Part shown: positions 24,927 to 34,725 of the stretch, one piece after another
Layout: every line of letters starts with the position of its first letter
Position numbering within the stretch: the stretch's first letter is position 1
Assembly: GCA_965216255.1 (NCBI GenBank)
Contig: OZ244148.1
Location: forward strand, 310,001-374,000
Length of the DNA: 64,000 bases
Reading direction: 5' to 3'
Source of the DNA: G965216255 sp965216255
GTDB taxonomy: Bacteria > Bacteroidota > Rhodothermia > Rhodothermales > Bin80
Program-made: the position numbers and the translations under genes
The notes under the pieces: model-generated
Databases searched by the model: none
Told to the model about the DNA's origin: nothing
What the model saw: only the letters and a program-made list of their open reading frames with translations

Positions 24927-27900
24927 CGCAGGGTAAAGGCTAGAAGCGGCGCATCGTTATTGGCCACGAGCACAAGGGAGCCTGCCGCGCCGCGAATTAT
25001 GGCCATCTTGCGCACGTCGCCCGGAGCGTAGAACCCGCTTTGCGGCGCGGGCTCAAAGGCGAGGTCGCCGCTCCCGCGGAGCAGCAGGCCCCGGCCCGCA
25101 TTGTCCCGCCCGTATTCGGCGCGTCGTCCAAACTCGTTGCCTGCAACAAGCAGATCCTGCGTTCCATCCGCATCAAAATCCGCGACAAGGATGTCCTTGA
25201 CCGCTGATACCTGGGCCGCAAGCGGCAGTGCCTGCCTCTTGAGCGCAGTTCCGCCTTGATTCTTGAATACCGACGACTCCGCCACGTACGCCACGAATTG
25301 GCGCGCACTGCCGCGCTCCTCATTGGTCAACACCATCTCCATGGTAGCCTTGGCGTACGACGCATACGTCGGAAATCGCTCCGAAAAAATCGGTACCTGG
25401 CCCAGAAGCGCGTCCCGCGAGACCGCCGGAAAGGCTTGCCCCTGAATATAGCCGCTCATGATGGCATCCAACGTGCCGTTGCGGTCAAAGTCGCCCGCAA
25501 AGATTCGCGCCGGCTCTGTCGAAGATACGCGAAGCTGCGCATTCAGGCCCCGGTTGCCGGCGACCAGATCCAGGTCTCCGTCGCCATCGAGATCTGCCGC
25601 CGCCACGGCATTCCAGAAGCCGTGGCTTTCGCCCAAGCCCAGGCGGTCCGTTATTTCTTCCAGCGTGCCCGCACGTGTCCGGGAGAACACGCGAACGGGC
25701 ATCCACTCGCCCACCAGCACCAGCTCGGCGGCTCCGCTACCGGTCAGGTCGGCCCACAGCGCATCAGTGATCATACCTGCTTCGGCGAGCGAAGGCGCTA
25801 CGCGCGCGGTCACATCCTCGAATGCGCCTGCCGTGTTTTCGAGCAGTACGCTGCGCGGCGTCAGCGGATAGAGCCCGGGGCGCCACCGCGCACCGACAAA
25901 CAGGTCCGCATCGCCGTCGCTGTCGTAGTCCCCGGCGGCAACCACGGAGGCGCTATGCGGCAGCGCGGGAATAGCGGCCGGCACATAGCGTAGCCGGCCA
26001 AAGCCTTCGTTGACGTAAAGGCGGTCCCCATAGGTCACAGACGTATCGGTCGCTACTCCCCCGCCGCTTGCGACATACAGGTCCAGGTCGCCGTCCCGGT
26101 CTACGTCCAGAAACGCGGCATCCGTATCCTCGAAGGCTGCGTGCGCAGCCAGCGCTTCGGTATGCGCGCCGCGAAACGCACCGCTCGCCTGCTGCAGGAA
26201 CAGCCGGCTCTCTTGGCCACGCGCCCCACCCGCAAAGACATCCGCTAGCCCGTCGCCATTGATGTCTCCTGTGGCAAGGGCCGGGCCCGTTCGCGAAAGC
26301 ATGTGCGGTAGCAGGGGCTCCCGCTCATAGTCCACATAGTCATTTTCTCTGTGCCGAAACTCAAGTCCCAAATCACGGGCCGCCGCAAAGACGGGCCGCG
26401 GCTCATCCGGCTCGGCCGATAGCCTGGCCTCGGCATCGGCATGCCGCAGCGTCAGGAGCTCGCCGCTCCGGGCATCCTGCACACGTTGCCACCGGCCATC
26501 CGGCCATGTCACCTCTACGTCGGCGCGCTCCGCTTCACCAAGCCCGAACGTGAATTCAGGCACCAGGGAGGACAGATAGCCCCGCACCGGGGCCAACTCC
26601 TGGGACTGACGCACTCCCCGCGCGACCACACCGACCTGCGTGCCGATTCCCATGCGATTGCCGGGCGGGCCCTCCAGAACTACCTTGAGCGCCCGGCCGT
26701 TGGCATCGTTGCGATACAAGAAGGCAGGCTGGTTGATATTGCTGACCACGATATCCGGGTCCGCGTCGCCGTCCAGGTCGGACGCCACGGCCCCGCTGGA
26801 CAGTGAAGGCTGGAGCATGCCCCAGGCTGCGGTCCGATCCGAAAACGTCAGATCGCCCTCATTGCGAAAGATGTAGTTGACAAGTTTCGTCTCCGGCATC
26901 GCGCGCACCATATCCAGGGAGGACAACGACTCCCCCCGCCTGCTCGCCGCCTGATACGACTCCACAAGCGTCGTCTTCAAGAAATCCAGATTGGTGTAGT
27001 CGCGCAGGTAGCCATTCGTTACGAAGGCATCCTTGTTTCCGTCCAGATCAAAGTCCACCAGGAGCACGGCCCAGCTCCAGTCGGTATTGGAGACGCCGGC
27101 AAGCTGACCGATTTCCATGTAGTCGCCCTTAGCACGGCTTACATGCAGCATGTTGCGCATATACTGTTCATGGAAGCCGTCCTGCCGCATTTTCGCATAG
27201 AAGGCGTAGTCTTCCGGGCCTTTCAGGACTTTCTGGCGGTAGTTGTCTTCGGCCAGCATATCCAGCGTGAAGATGTCTACGTACCCATCGTTGTTGATGT
27301 CGGCGATATCCGCCCCCATCGAGGAATAGGAAGTGTGCGAGAGCACATCACGGATGGATTCCTGAAACGTGCCATCTCCGCGGTTCAGATAAAGGTAATC
27401 GTCCTCGATGTAGTCGTTGGACACATAGATATCGGGCCACCCATCCCGATTGATATCGCTCACCACGGCGCTGAGCCCAAAGCCAAGGGGGTTGCCCTTA
27501 ATGCCGGCCTCGGCGCTGACATCGACGAATACTCCGCCATCATTGCGAAGCATGCGATCCCCGGCGAGGGAGTCCCGCTGACTGCGCATGTATTCCACCA
27601 CGAAGCGTGAATATCGACGTATGGCATGATTGAGCACGAACACGTCCAGGTCCCCGTCGCGGTCATAATCAAAGAAGGCGGCGTGGTTCGAATAGGTGGC
27701 AAGATCGAGGCCGTATTCGGCAGCCCGCTCCGTGAAGGTCAGATTGCCGTTGTTGACATAGAGCAGATTGCGTCTGCGATGCGCCGCCACATTGCCGGAC
27801 CGGCAAAGGTAAATGTCCAGCCATCCGTCATCATTGATGTCCACCATCGTGACGCCGGTTTTCCAGCTGCTCTCCTGCGCCAGCCCCGCCTTTTGCGATA

Positions 27901-28198
27901 CCTCTTCGAACGCAAAGTCCCCAAGATTGAGATAAAGTCTATCGGGTCCCATATTGGCCGCAAAGAAGAGCTCCGGCAAGCCGTCGTTGGTCAGATCTCC
28001 GGCTGCAACGCCGGCTCCGTTGTAGAAATACTCGTATTCCAGAACGTTGAACCCCTCCTCTTCCACAACATGGTTTACAAAGTCCACACCGGTGAACTCC
28101 GCGGGCAAGAGCGTAAAGAGTGGCCTCGCCTCGTCGGCAGGCGAACAGCCTCCGGCCGCGGCAAGACATAGGAGCACGCCCACACGCCAAGTCGCCAC
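24923..28198 (-). CDS. FG-GAP/VCBS repeat lipoprotein with UnbV (ASPIC) domain
   Basis: The protein is about 1,090 residues from the GTG chosen here. A lipoprotein-type leader (VGVLLCLAAAGGC) is followed by many FG-GAP/VCBS blades with calcium-binding patterns, such as DLTNDGLPELFFA, DINDDGWLDIYL, DYDRDGDLDVFV and DINRDGWPDIYVSNDY. An UnbV/ASPIC segment lies mid-protein (GNRMGIGTQV, LVPEFTFGLGEAERADVEVTWPDG). Such proteins are beta-propellers on the cell surface. An ATG at 28315 would add 39 residues before the leader and put the start 10 bases from that of the divergent gene. GTG at 28198 gives a normal lipoprotein signal and a 126-base divergent promoter region, so it is preferred without a strong ribosome site. 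Confidence 0.88.
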   Translation of the reverse strand: MATWRVGVLLCLAAAGGCSPADEARPLFTLLPAEFTGVDFVNHVVEEEGFNVLEYEYFYNGAGVAAGDLTNDGLPELFFAANMGPDRLYLNLGDFAFEEVSQKAGLAQESSWKTGVTMVDINDDGWLDIYLCRSGNVAAHRRRNLLYVNNGNLTFTERAAEYGLDLATYSNHAAFFDYDRDGDLDVFVLNHAIRRYSRFVVEYMRSQRDSLAGDRMLRNDGGVFVDVSAEAGIKGNPLGFGLSAVVSDINRDGWPDIYVSNDYIEDDYLYLNRGDGTFQESIRDVLSHTSYSSMGADIADINNDGYVDIFTLDMLAEDNYRQKVLKGPEDYAFYAKMRQDGFHEQYMRNMLHVSRAKGDYMEIGQLAGVSNTDWSWAVLLVDFDLDGNKDAFVTNGYLRDYTNLDFLKTTLVESYQAASRRGESLSSLDMVRAMPETKLVNYIFRNEGDLTFSDRTAAWGMLQPSLSSGAVASDLDGDADPDIVVSNINQPAFLYRNDANGRALKVVLEGPPGNRMGIGTQVGVVARGVRQSQELAPVRGYLSSLVPEFTFGLGEAERADVEVTWPDGRWQRVQDARSGELLTLRHADAEARLSAEPDEPRPVFAAARDLGLEFRHRENDYVDYEREPLLPHMLSRTGPALATGDINGDGLADVFAGGARGQESRLFLQQASGAFRGAHTEALAAHAAFEDTDAAFLDVDRDGDLDLYVASGGGVATDTSVTYGDRLYVNEGFGRLRYVPAAIPALPHSASVVAAGDYDSDGDADLFVGARWRPGLYPLTPRSVLLENTAGAFEDVTARVAPSLAEAGMITDALWADLTGSGAAELVLVGEWMPVRVFSRTRAGTLEEITDRLGLGESHGFWNAVAAADLDGDGDLDLVAGNRGLNAQLRVSSTEPARIFAGDFDRNGTLDAIMSGYIQGQAFPAVSRDALLGQVPIFSERFPTYASYAKATMEMVLTNEERGSARQFVAYVAESSVFKNQGGTALKRQALPLAAQVSAVKDILVADFDADGTQDLLVAGNEFGRRAEYGRDNAGRGLLLRGSGDLAFEPAPQSGFYAPGDVRKMAIIRGAAGSLVLVANNDAPLLAFTLR

Positions 28199-28324
28199 CG
28201 CGCGGCCGTGCGTACGGCCGCCGCGCGCCGGGCGCAATGGACCATGCTGCTGACAATTGTGCGCTAGCGCGCCCCAATCCGCAGAGGTTCCGGAACTACT
28301 GGCCGAATCATTCATGCATTTGCC

Positions 28325-30100
28325 ATGCGGCAGGCGGCCCTATTATCAGCGCTACTCTTCGCGGGAATCCTTTCTGCCGGGCGTATCTGTGCGCAGCCCG
28401 CGGAAACTACCCGCTCTTTCGAGGCGGCAAATGCATTCGTGGACCAGGTGTTCTCCGAAAGCCGGGTAGCGGCCTATGCGGAGGCATCCGAGCTTTATTT
28501 ATGGCTCCTGGAACAGGTCGGTGCGCCGCTTTCCGGGGCAGAGCGCGCCGCTGTCCGGTACCATCTGCGGCTCATGGCCCTTGTCATGGAAGCCGAGGAC
28601 CCACTCCGGGTGGAAATCGACGCCTATCTCGCAGAGGCGGCGCCCGCGCCCTCTGGCGCGGCGCTCGTCCGCTGGTGGCGGCGCCGGGATGCGCTGCCGG
28701 CATCGCAAAACAACGAACGGCTACAGGAGCATCTTTCGCGCGCAGCCATTGCGCTGCGCCAGTATCGCAGCGCTGAAGACGAGCGGGGCTTTGACGACCG
28801 CGGCGAAGTCTACCTCCGGTTGGGCCAACCTACCGAGAGCACACCCATCAAGATCAAGTCGCCGGCCCTGGCCCTGAATCCCCTGGTGAGCAGGCTGCCG
28901 GAAAATGAAGTATGGGTATACCGGCACGTGCATGATCAGGCGCATTACCTGTTCCTGCGCGCCACCAGGAACCAGCCATTTCGCCTGGACGGCAGCGAAA
29001 ACCTTATTCCTGCCGACCTGCGCGCCGGAATGCGCAAGGCGCCCCTGCTGCTTAACATCATAGAAGAAATCTACGCACAACTGGCGCTTACGCATGCGCA
29101 CTACGGGCAGATCTATGATGACGTCGCGGGGTATCTCGCACTACCTACCATAGGAGCAAACACACCCTACGTTTTTGCCACGAGACTGATGAGCCAGGTT
29201 GTGTTGCTGGACGAGCAGCAAATTGTGGCACGCCGCCGCGTACCCGCCGCCTACACCAATGTGGCCATGGAAGCGGCGCCGTTAGTTGTCGCATTCCGTT
29301 GGGCGCGATTTCTATGCGAAGGCGCCGACACCTGCGTCGAAGTCTATTGGGGGCTGCCCGCCCGGGCGCTCATCCTGCGGCCCCGCCACAGGCGACGCCT
29401 CAGAAGGCAGGGCTTCGCTGCACCGGATGACCTTCTGCTTTCGGCCAGCCTGGTGCAGCGCAATCTGGACTACGAAACCGAGTCCATAGCAAGAAACAAT
29501 TACCTCGTCCGTGCCGAAACTACCGCGCGCCTGCCGGCGCGGGTACTCCACGTACGGCAGCACGCCGCCATAGCCCATATGGCGCTGCAGTGGGAACAGC
29601 GGTGGACGCTGCCCGGTGATGGCGGCGCCAGGCTGCCAGGGCCGACGGTAAAGCTTGCTATAGTCGCCATCGATTCGGTGCGCGCTCTGCGCAAGTCCGG
29701 GGCCATCGAAATGAGCGACATCAAGCCCCTGCTGTCAGCGGACGCGCTTGATCTGGAAGGCGCCGCGCCGTATCCGTTCAAGGAATACGCCGCCCGCACA
29801 CCGTTGACGCTGTACTTCGAGATTTACCATCTGACCTACGGCCCGGACGACCAGACGCACTACCGCATTGACTACCGTGTGGCCGCGCCCGGTGAAACCG
29901 AAGCAGACGGGCGGGAAGCCAGTACGCGCTATGTCGGGCACTCGCGCACGGCCATGGAGTACATCACGCTGGATATCGGATTGCAGCCAGTTCCGGGCCC
30001 CGTGACGATCACCATCCGGTCAACCGACGAAGTTGCACAAACGTCCGTGGAGCGATCGATAGCGTTCGAAATCGAAGGCTACGACAGTGCGCAGCAGTAG
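28325..30100 (+). CDS. GWxTD-domain protein
   Basis: The 591-residue product has a signal peptide (MRQAALLSALLFAGILSAGR to about residue 25) and a GWxTD-type domain with DERGFDDRGEVYLRLGQPT and NEVWVYRH (about residues 155-205). The C-terminal part is beta-rich. GWxTD proteins are common in Bacteroidota, Rhodothermota and relatives, but their biochemical role is unknown; they are exported. The gene is divergent from the FG-GAP lipoprotein gene and shares its upstream region, so the two surface proteins may be co-regulated. A decayed IS256 element has inserted 66 bases after the stop. Confidence 0.85.
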   Translation: MRQAALLSALLFAGILSAGRICAQPAETTRSFEAANAFVDQVFSESRVAAYAEASELYLWLLEQVGAPLSGAERAAVRYHLRLMALVMEAEDPLRVEIDAYLAEAAPAPSGAALVRWWRRRDALPASQNNERLQEHLSRAAIALRQYRSAEDERGFDDRGEVYLRLGQPTESTPIKIKSPALALNPLVSRLPENEVWVYRHVHDQAHYLFLRATRNQPFRLDGSENLIPADLRAGMRKAPLLLNIIEEIYAQLALTHAHYGQIYDDVAGYLALPTIGANTPYVFATRLMSQVVLLDEQQIVARRRVPAAYTNVAMEAAPLVVAFRWARFLCEGADTCVEVYWGLPARALILRPRHRRRLRRQGFAAPDDLLLSASLVQRNLDYETESIARNNYLVRAETTARLPARVLHVRQHAAIAHMALQWEQRWTLPGDGGARLPGPTVKLAIVAIDSVRALRKSGAIEMSDIKPLLSADALDLEGAAPYPFKEYAARTPLTLYFEIYHLTYGPDDQTHYRIDYRVAAPGETEADGREASTRYVGHSRTAMEYITLDIGLQPVPGPVTITIRSTDEVAQTSVERSIAFEIEGYDSAQQ

Positions 30101-30158
30101 AGAAGCGTGCAGGCCAGTGCGCTCTGATTCTCCGGAGCCAACACCTGTAGAAGGGTGC

Positions 30159-30166
30159 CCCGGCTA
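30159..30166. repeat. target-site duplication CCCGGCTA, left of IS256 element
   Basis: CCCGGCTA lies just outside the left end and again at 31572-31579 just outside the right end. Eight bases fits the IS256 family. Confidence 0.75.
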
Positions 30167-31571
30167 GAGAAACTGTCCAATATTGGGTCTGCAGAGTGCC
30201 GCGGCATGGGATTAGGGAATTAGAATTAGGCGGCTTGTTTGTCTACTTCTACGCTGTACTCGTGTGGGGTTGTTTCCAACACACGGAGGAGCAGCTGCGA
30301 TCCAGTCAGCCTCCGCCAGCGTTTCTGCGCTTCCCGGGTCAGCTTGTAAACCATCATCAGTGTCGCCTCCCGGCTGCCGCATCCCTTGGTTTGCCGTGTA
30401 CGTTTCCCTGCGCTCGCAAACGTGGACTCAATGGGATTCGAAGTCCGAAGGTGAACCCAGTGTTCGGGCGGGAACTGGTAGAAGCTCAAGAGCTCCTCCT
30501 GATCCTTGCGCAGACAGGTGAGCGCCTTCTCGTAGGCGCCTCCGAAGAGATCCTCGAAGGTATCGAGCGCCTTCAGGGCATCCTTCCTGGACGGTGCCGT
30601 ATAGATGCCACGGAGCCTCTCTTTCGCAGACCCCTGCAGCTTCTTGGGCAGCTTACCCGGCACGTTGGCTCTCTTGTGCACCCAGCACCGCTGTTGTAGC
30701 GTGGAGGGGTATACTTCACCCAACGCAGCCCAGGCCTCCGTCTGCTGTGGCCACCTTAGGCGCTACGTCCAAGCCTCGTTGTCCAGCAATAACTCCTTCC
30801 AGGACAGCCTGCTTTCCCGCTCTTCGTCCAGAAGTCCTACGAGTTCTTTGCTTCCATCAGGCGCAGGCGCCAATAATAACAAGCATATCAGGGCGCTCGT
30901 TTCCCATGCGGACATGGAAGTACAGCCCGTCAGCCCAGAGGTAAACATGCCGCTTGTCCGCGGGGTCCCGATTGTTCCATTGCCGGTATTCCTCCAGCCA
31001 GGCCCCTTGAGTCGGCTGATCGACGATGGCGACAGGTTGCCGGCCTGGGGGCCCAGTATCGCCTGCAGGGCCAGAGCAAAGTCGTTGGTCAAGACTCCCC
31101 GCAGATACACGGCCGGGATGAGCGCATCAGCCGATCTTCGATCGGCCAACGACGGACTGCGGCGCATATAGCGCGGCAGTACGGCGCTGGTGAAGGGATG
31201 CCCTCTTCGAGGGTCACGGATATGGGGCCACTGGATCGCTAGCGGGCCCGCACCGGTGAGGATTTCTCTTTCCGGCTGGTGGCCATTGCGTTTGACGATT
31301 CGGTGGCCGCGCTCATTTCGCAGGTGTGCATGGGCCTTCACGTAGTCGTTGGCTTACCGCTCAAGCGCTGCCTGAAGCATGCGCCGGGCGGAGCTGCGCA
31401 CCAGGTCATCCAGGGTGCTGAGTGCCTCCTCACGGGTAAGGAGTGAGTGTACATTGGATTCTGTTGGGTCTGTCATACGATGTAGTCCGGATATGCGCGT
31501 CTAGGGCGATTGATGGGTACTCCACAAAGATACGCCGCGGCATTCTGCAGACCCAAGATATGACAATTTCT
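30167..31571 (-). mobile_element. decayed IS256-family insertion sequence (about 1.4 kb)
   Basis: Inverted repeats at 30167-30205 and 31534-31572 match at 34 of 39 positions; both contain TTGGGTCTGCAGA and TGCCGCGGC. They enclose a broken mutator-type transposase on the minus strand, and an 8-bp duplication flanks the element. It separates the GWxTD gene from the downstream TonB receptor gene. Confidence 0.85.
30226..31476 (-). pseudogene. IS256-family (mutator) transposase, several disruptions
   Basis: The gene opens MTDPTESNVHSLLTREEALS at 31476 and hits an in-frame TAA about 45 codons in. It continues AHAHLRNERGHRIVKRNGHQ and PSLADRRSADALIPAVYLRG, then shifts frame around 30980 and again around 30760. 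The last part is intact (30226-30723): QRCWVHKRANVPGKLPKKLQ, HLRTSNPIESTFASAGKRTR and TKGCGSREATLMMVYKLTRE, the C-terminal catalytic region with its glutamate. One nonsense and at least two frameshifts make it inactive. Confidence 0.88.
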
Positions 31572-31572
31572 C
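31534..31572 (+). repeat. right inverted repeat of the IS256 element
   Basis: It reads GCCGCGGCATTCTGCAGACC and ends GACAATTTCTC, pairing with 30167-30205 on the other strand. Confidence 0.85.
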
Positions 31573-31714
31573 CCGGCTATGTGCACGTCCCACGCCCGCA
31601 GCCAGGTAGCCCACCCATATGGAGGGGTACCCAATTATTGCCCTTTTCTGAGGGCACCGCTTCATTTTTTGCCGGTTACTAGGAGATAGGTCTCAGAAAT
31701 AAGGAAACAGCGAA

Positions 31715-34561
31715 GTGTCTACCATGAGGTCATACGGGCTCTGGCTCACGCTGATGATCAGCACTGCCGCCGCACCATCGGCCTGGGCGCAGGACATGAC
31801 CGCAACGCTGTCGGGAACGGTAACGGACGCCGTGGCGGGGACTCCCTTGCAGGGCACGAACATTTATGTCGAGAACGCTGCGCTGGGTACGGTTTCGGAC
31901 GCGGACGGCGCCTACGAGCTGGAAGGGCTTGCGGCCGGAACGTACATCATCGTTTTCAGCTTTGCAGGCTACCAGAACCAGGAATGGACGCTCTTGGTCG
32001 CGGCCGGGGAGGTCATGCAACGGGATGTCGCCCTGGTGCCCGGCGTTGAACTCGACCCGATACAGGTAACAGCCGGTAGACGGCAGGCCAAGGCGCTGGA
32101 TGCACCGGCATCCGTGGATGTCGTCGGAGCGCGCGAGCTTAGAGAGGAACCGGCACCGACAGCGGTAACGGCCCTGAGAAATCTCGTCGGCGTGGATATA
32201 GCACAGACGGGCTACGATGGACAGGAAGTGGTGCTTCGCGGCTTCAATAACGCCTTCACGGCCGCACTGTACTCCCTGACCGACTACCGGCAGGCCGCAG
32301 TAGCGTCGCTCGGGGTCAATGCTCATGGCCTTATGCCCAGCCTGGGCATCGACCTCGAGCGCATTGAAGTCGTGCGCGGGCCGGGCAGCGCCCTCTACGG
32401 CGCAGGCGTGGATGCCGGCGTCATCCACTATATCACGAAAGACCCGTTTTCCTATCCCGGCTCCTCGGTATCGATGGGCGGCGGAGACCATTCGTTTCTT
32501 GATTTTCAGGGGCGTGTTGCCGGCGTCATACGGCGCAAGCTGGGCGTCAAGCTGGTCGGGACATATCTGACGGCCAATAATTTTGAGTTGGAAGGATGCG
32601 CAGAATCGATAGTGGCCACCCGGCGTTTTGAAGAATGCCCGGATCCCCACGACGCCAGGCAAATAGCTGCCTACGGACAACGCAAAATCGGGACGCAGAA
32701 GCTTAACCTCTACGGGAGCCTGGAATACAGATTCGGCAACCGAACCTCCCTACTCTTCAATGGCGGCCATTCTCTCCATTCCGGATCCATACTCACCGGA
32801 ATCGGCATCAGCCAGGCGGTCAATTGGGGGTATACGTTCGGACAATTGCAGCTCAAGTCCGGCGGCTTCTTCGCCCAGGCTAATGTCAATCAAAACGATG
32901 CCGGCGACACGTATTTGTACGGTGGGGATATGGTGATAGATCACGGCAGGCTCATCAATTTGCAGGCGCAGTATGACCTGTCCCTGGCAGGCGGACGTGA
33001 GCAGGTCACTATCGGGGTGGACGCGGATCTTACGCGCCCGGACACGGAACGCACGATCCACGGCCGTTTCGAGGACAGGGATGCCATTAACGAATACGGT
33101 GCCTATGTGCAGTCCGTCACCAAGCTCGGCGATCGCCTTGATTTGACCCTGGCCGCCCGCAGCGACTACAGCAATATCGTGGACAACGTCCAGGTTTCTC
33201 CGCGGGCGGCCCTCGTCTTCAAACCTGCCCCGGCGCACAGCATTCGGACCACGTTCAACCGGGCCTTTTCCTCGCCGCTCGCCACCCGGGTTTTTCTGGA
33301 TATCGTCGCAGGGCGCATTCCACTGACCGAGATCAACTTGCGGGGGCACGGAGCATTCGAAGGCTTTACCTGGGAGCGCAACTCCGCCTTCCTCGCCATC
33401 GGTGCGCCGACGGACCTCGTTGCGTCCAGCCTTGTGCCTGGCTCCGAAGGCGCACCGGTGCCCGTGGGACTACCGACGGCCGGCATATATGGCGCCATCT
33501 ATCGGGGTCTGGCGGCCCTTCCTGCTGCCGATCTAGCCGAGCACGTAACAGCCGCCGGTAGTCCCATTAACGCCGCCACTGCCGCGGCACTGGTACAGCT
33601 CTTAAACCCCGAACTGACGACGGTGAGCGGCTTCAGCCCTGGCGCAATGGGCCTTCTCGACCCAACGACCGGCAAGATTGCAGCCTTCGTGACCGATCTA
33701 GTCCCGCTGCCTCCGCTGACACAAACCGTGTCCCAGACCTTCGAGGTGGGCTACAAGGGCATCCTGAACGACCGTGTGCTGGTAGCCATCGACGGCTACT
33801 ACGGCCGCAAGAAAAACTTCATCGGTCCGCTGAGTCTGGAAACGCCCTTTGTTCTGGTGCCAACCCTGGCCGAGGACTTGAGGCGTGATATAGCCACCGG
33901 CATTGCGGCCAATGGCGTGCTTGCCGGCGCGCTTGAGGCGGCCGGACTGACACCCGAAGCGGTGGCCGTCCTCCTTGTGCAGCTCACCGAAGAGAGCGGT
34001 ACGCTGCCGTCGGCTTCCACGCCTGTAGCCATTGTGCAGCCGGTCGAAAACAATGCCGGCGCGGGGAACGTGCCGGAGCTGATGATGACCTACCGCAACT
34101 TTGGCAGCATAGGGTACTACGGCATGGACGTCGGCATTCAGGTGATCGCCTCCGAGAACTTCGAGTTCTTTGCCAATACGTCATGGGTGAGCGACGACCT
34201 GTTCGACCATGAAGAGCTGGGCGAGCTCAACCCGAGCGTGTCCGTTGCGCTGAATGCCTCCCCGCTCAAGATAAAATTCGGGGGCACGTACCGGCACGCC
34301 AGCGGCCTGACCGCAAGCGGATCTGCCCGCTATTCCAAGGGGTTTCCGGTGCGCTCCGGCGTCCACGTTGGAGGCATTGACGATTATTTTCTGGTAGATT
34401 TGGGCGTAAGCTATGCGTTTGGCTCGCAGCTGAAGGGGCTTAGGGCCAACGTGGGCATTTCCAACGCACTCAACAGCCGCCATCGGCAGTTCATTGGCGC
34501 GCCTAAGATAGGCCGTGTGACACTGGCGCGCCTCACGTACACGTTTGATCATCCGAAGTAG
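31715..34561 (+). CDS. TonB-dependent receptor with carboxypeptidase-regulatory-like domain
   Basis: The 948-residue protein has a signal peptide cleaved after SAWAQ (about residue 27), a CarboxypepD_reg-like domain (TLSGTVTDAVAGTPLQGTN, about 30-115), a plug domain, then a 22-strand-type barrel. The plug contains VDIAQTGYDGQEVVLRGFNN and LERIEVVRGPGSALYGAGVD. It should import a scarce nutrient such as a metal chelate or glycan across the outer membrane using TonB energy. The GTG at 31715 has AAGGA nine bases upstream; the ATG at 31724 would place that site too far away. The ligand is unknown and no SusD partner is adjacent. The IS256 element lies about 140 bases upstream and could have altered its promoter. 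Confidence 0.92.
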   Translation: MSTMRSYGLWLTLMISTAAAPSAWAQDMTATLSGTVTDAVAGTPLQGTNIYVENAALGTVSDADGAYELEGLAAGTYIIVFSFAGYQNQEWTLLVAAGEVMQRDVALVPGVELDPIQVTAGRRQAKALDAPASVDVVGARELREEPAPTAVTALRNLVGVDIAQTGYDGQEVVLRGFNNAFTAALYSLTDYRQAAVASLGVNAHGLMPSLGIDLERIEVVRGPGSALYGAGVDAGVIHYITKDPFSYPGSSVSMGGGDHSFLDFQGRVAGVIRRKLGVKLVGTYLTANNFELEGCAESIVATRRFEECPDPHDARQIAAYGQRKIGTQKLNLYGSLEYRFGNRTSLLFNGGHSLHSGSILTGIGISQAVNWGYTFGQLQLKSGGFFAQANVNQNDAGDTYLYGGDMVIDHGRLINLQAQYDLSLAGGREQVTIGVDADLTRPDTERTIHGRFEDRDAINEYGAYVQSVTKLGDRLDLTLAARSDYSNIVDNVQVSPRAALVFKPAPAHSIRTTFNRAFSSPLATRVFLDIVAGRIPLTEINLRGHGAFEGFTWERNSAFLAIGAPTDLVASSLVPGSEGAPVPVGLPTAGIYGAIYRGLAALPAADLAEHVTAAGSPINAATAAALVQLLNPELTTVSGFSPGAMGLLDPTTGKIAAFVTDLVPLPPLTQTVSQTFEVGYKGILNDRVLVAIDGYYGRKKNFIGPLSLETPFVLVPTLAEDLRRDIATGIAANGVLAGALEAAGLTPEAVAVLLVQLTEESGTLPSASTPVAIVQPVENNAGAGNVPELMMTYRNFGSIGYYGMDVGIQVIASENFEFFANTSWVSDDLFDHEELGELNPSVSVALNASPLKIKFGGTYRHASGLTASGSARYSKGFPVRSGVHVGGIDDYFLVDLGVSYAFGSQLKGLRANVGISNALNSRHRQFIGAPKIGRVTLARLTYTFDHPK

Positions 34562-34725
34562 GCCGGCCCCCGAAGGCTTCGCATGTGCTGTTGCCACGGG
34601 CTTCGGGCAAGGAGTAGGCCCCGGTGCGCCCGTCGTGCAGCCAGCGCCGCGGCGTAGTCGGTGTGCGTATTGGCACCTGAGGGCTGACTCGCCGTTATAC
34701 CGGGCGGAAGAACCTGACGGCGCGC

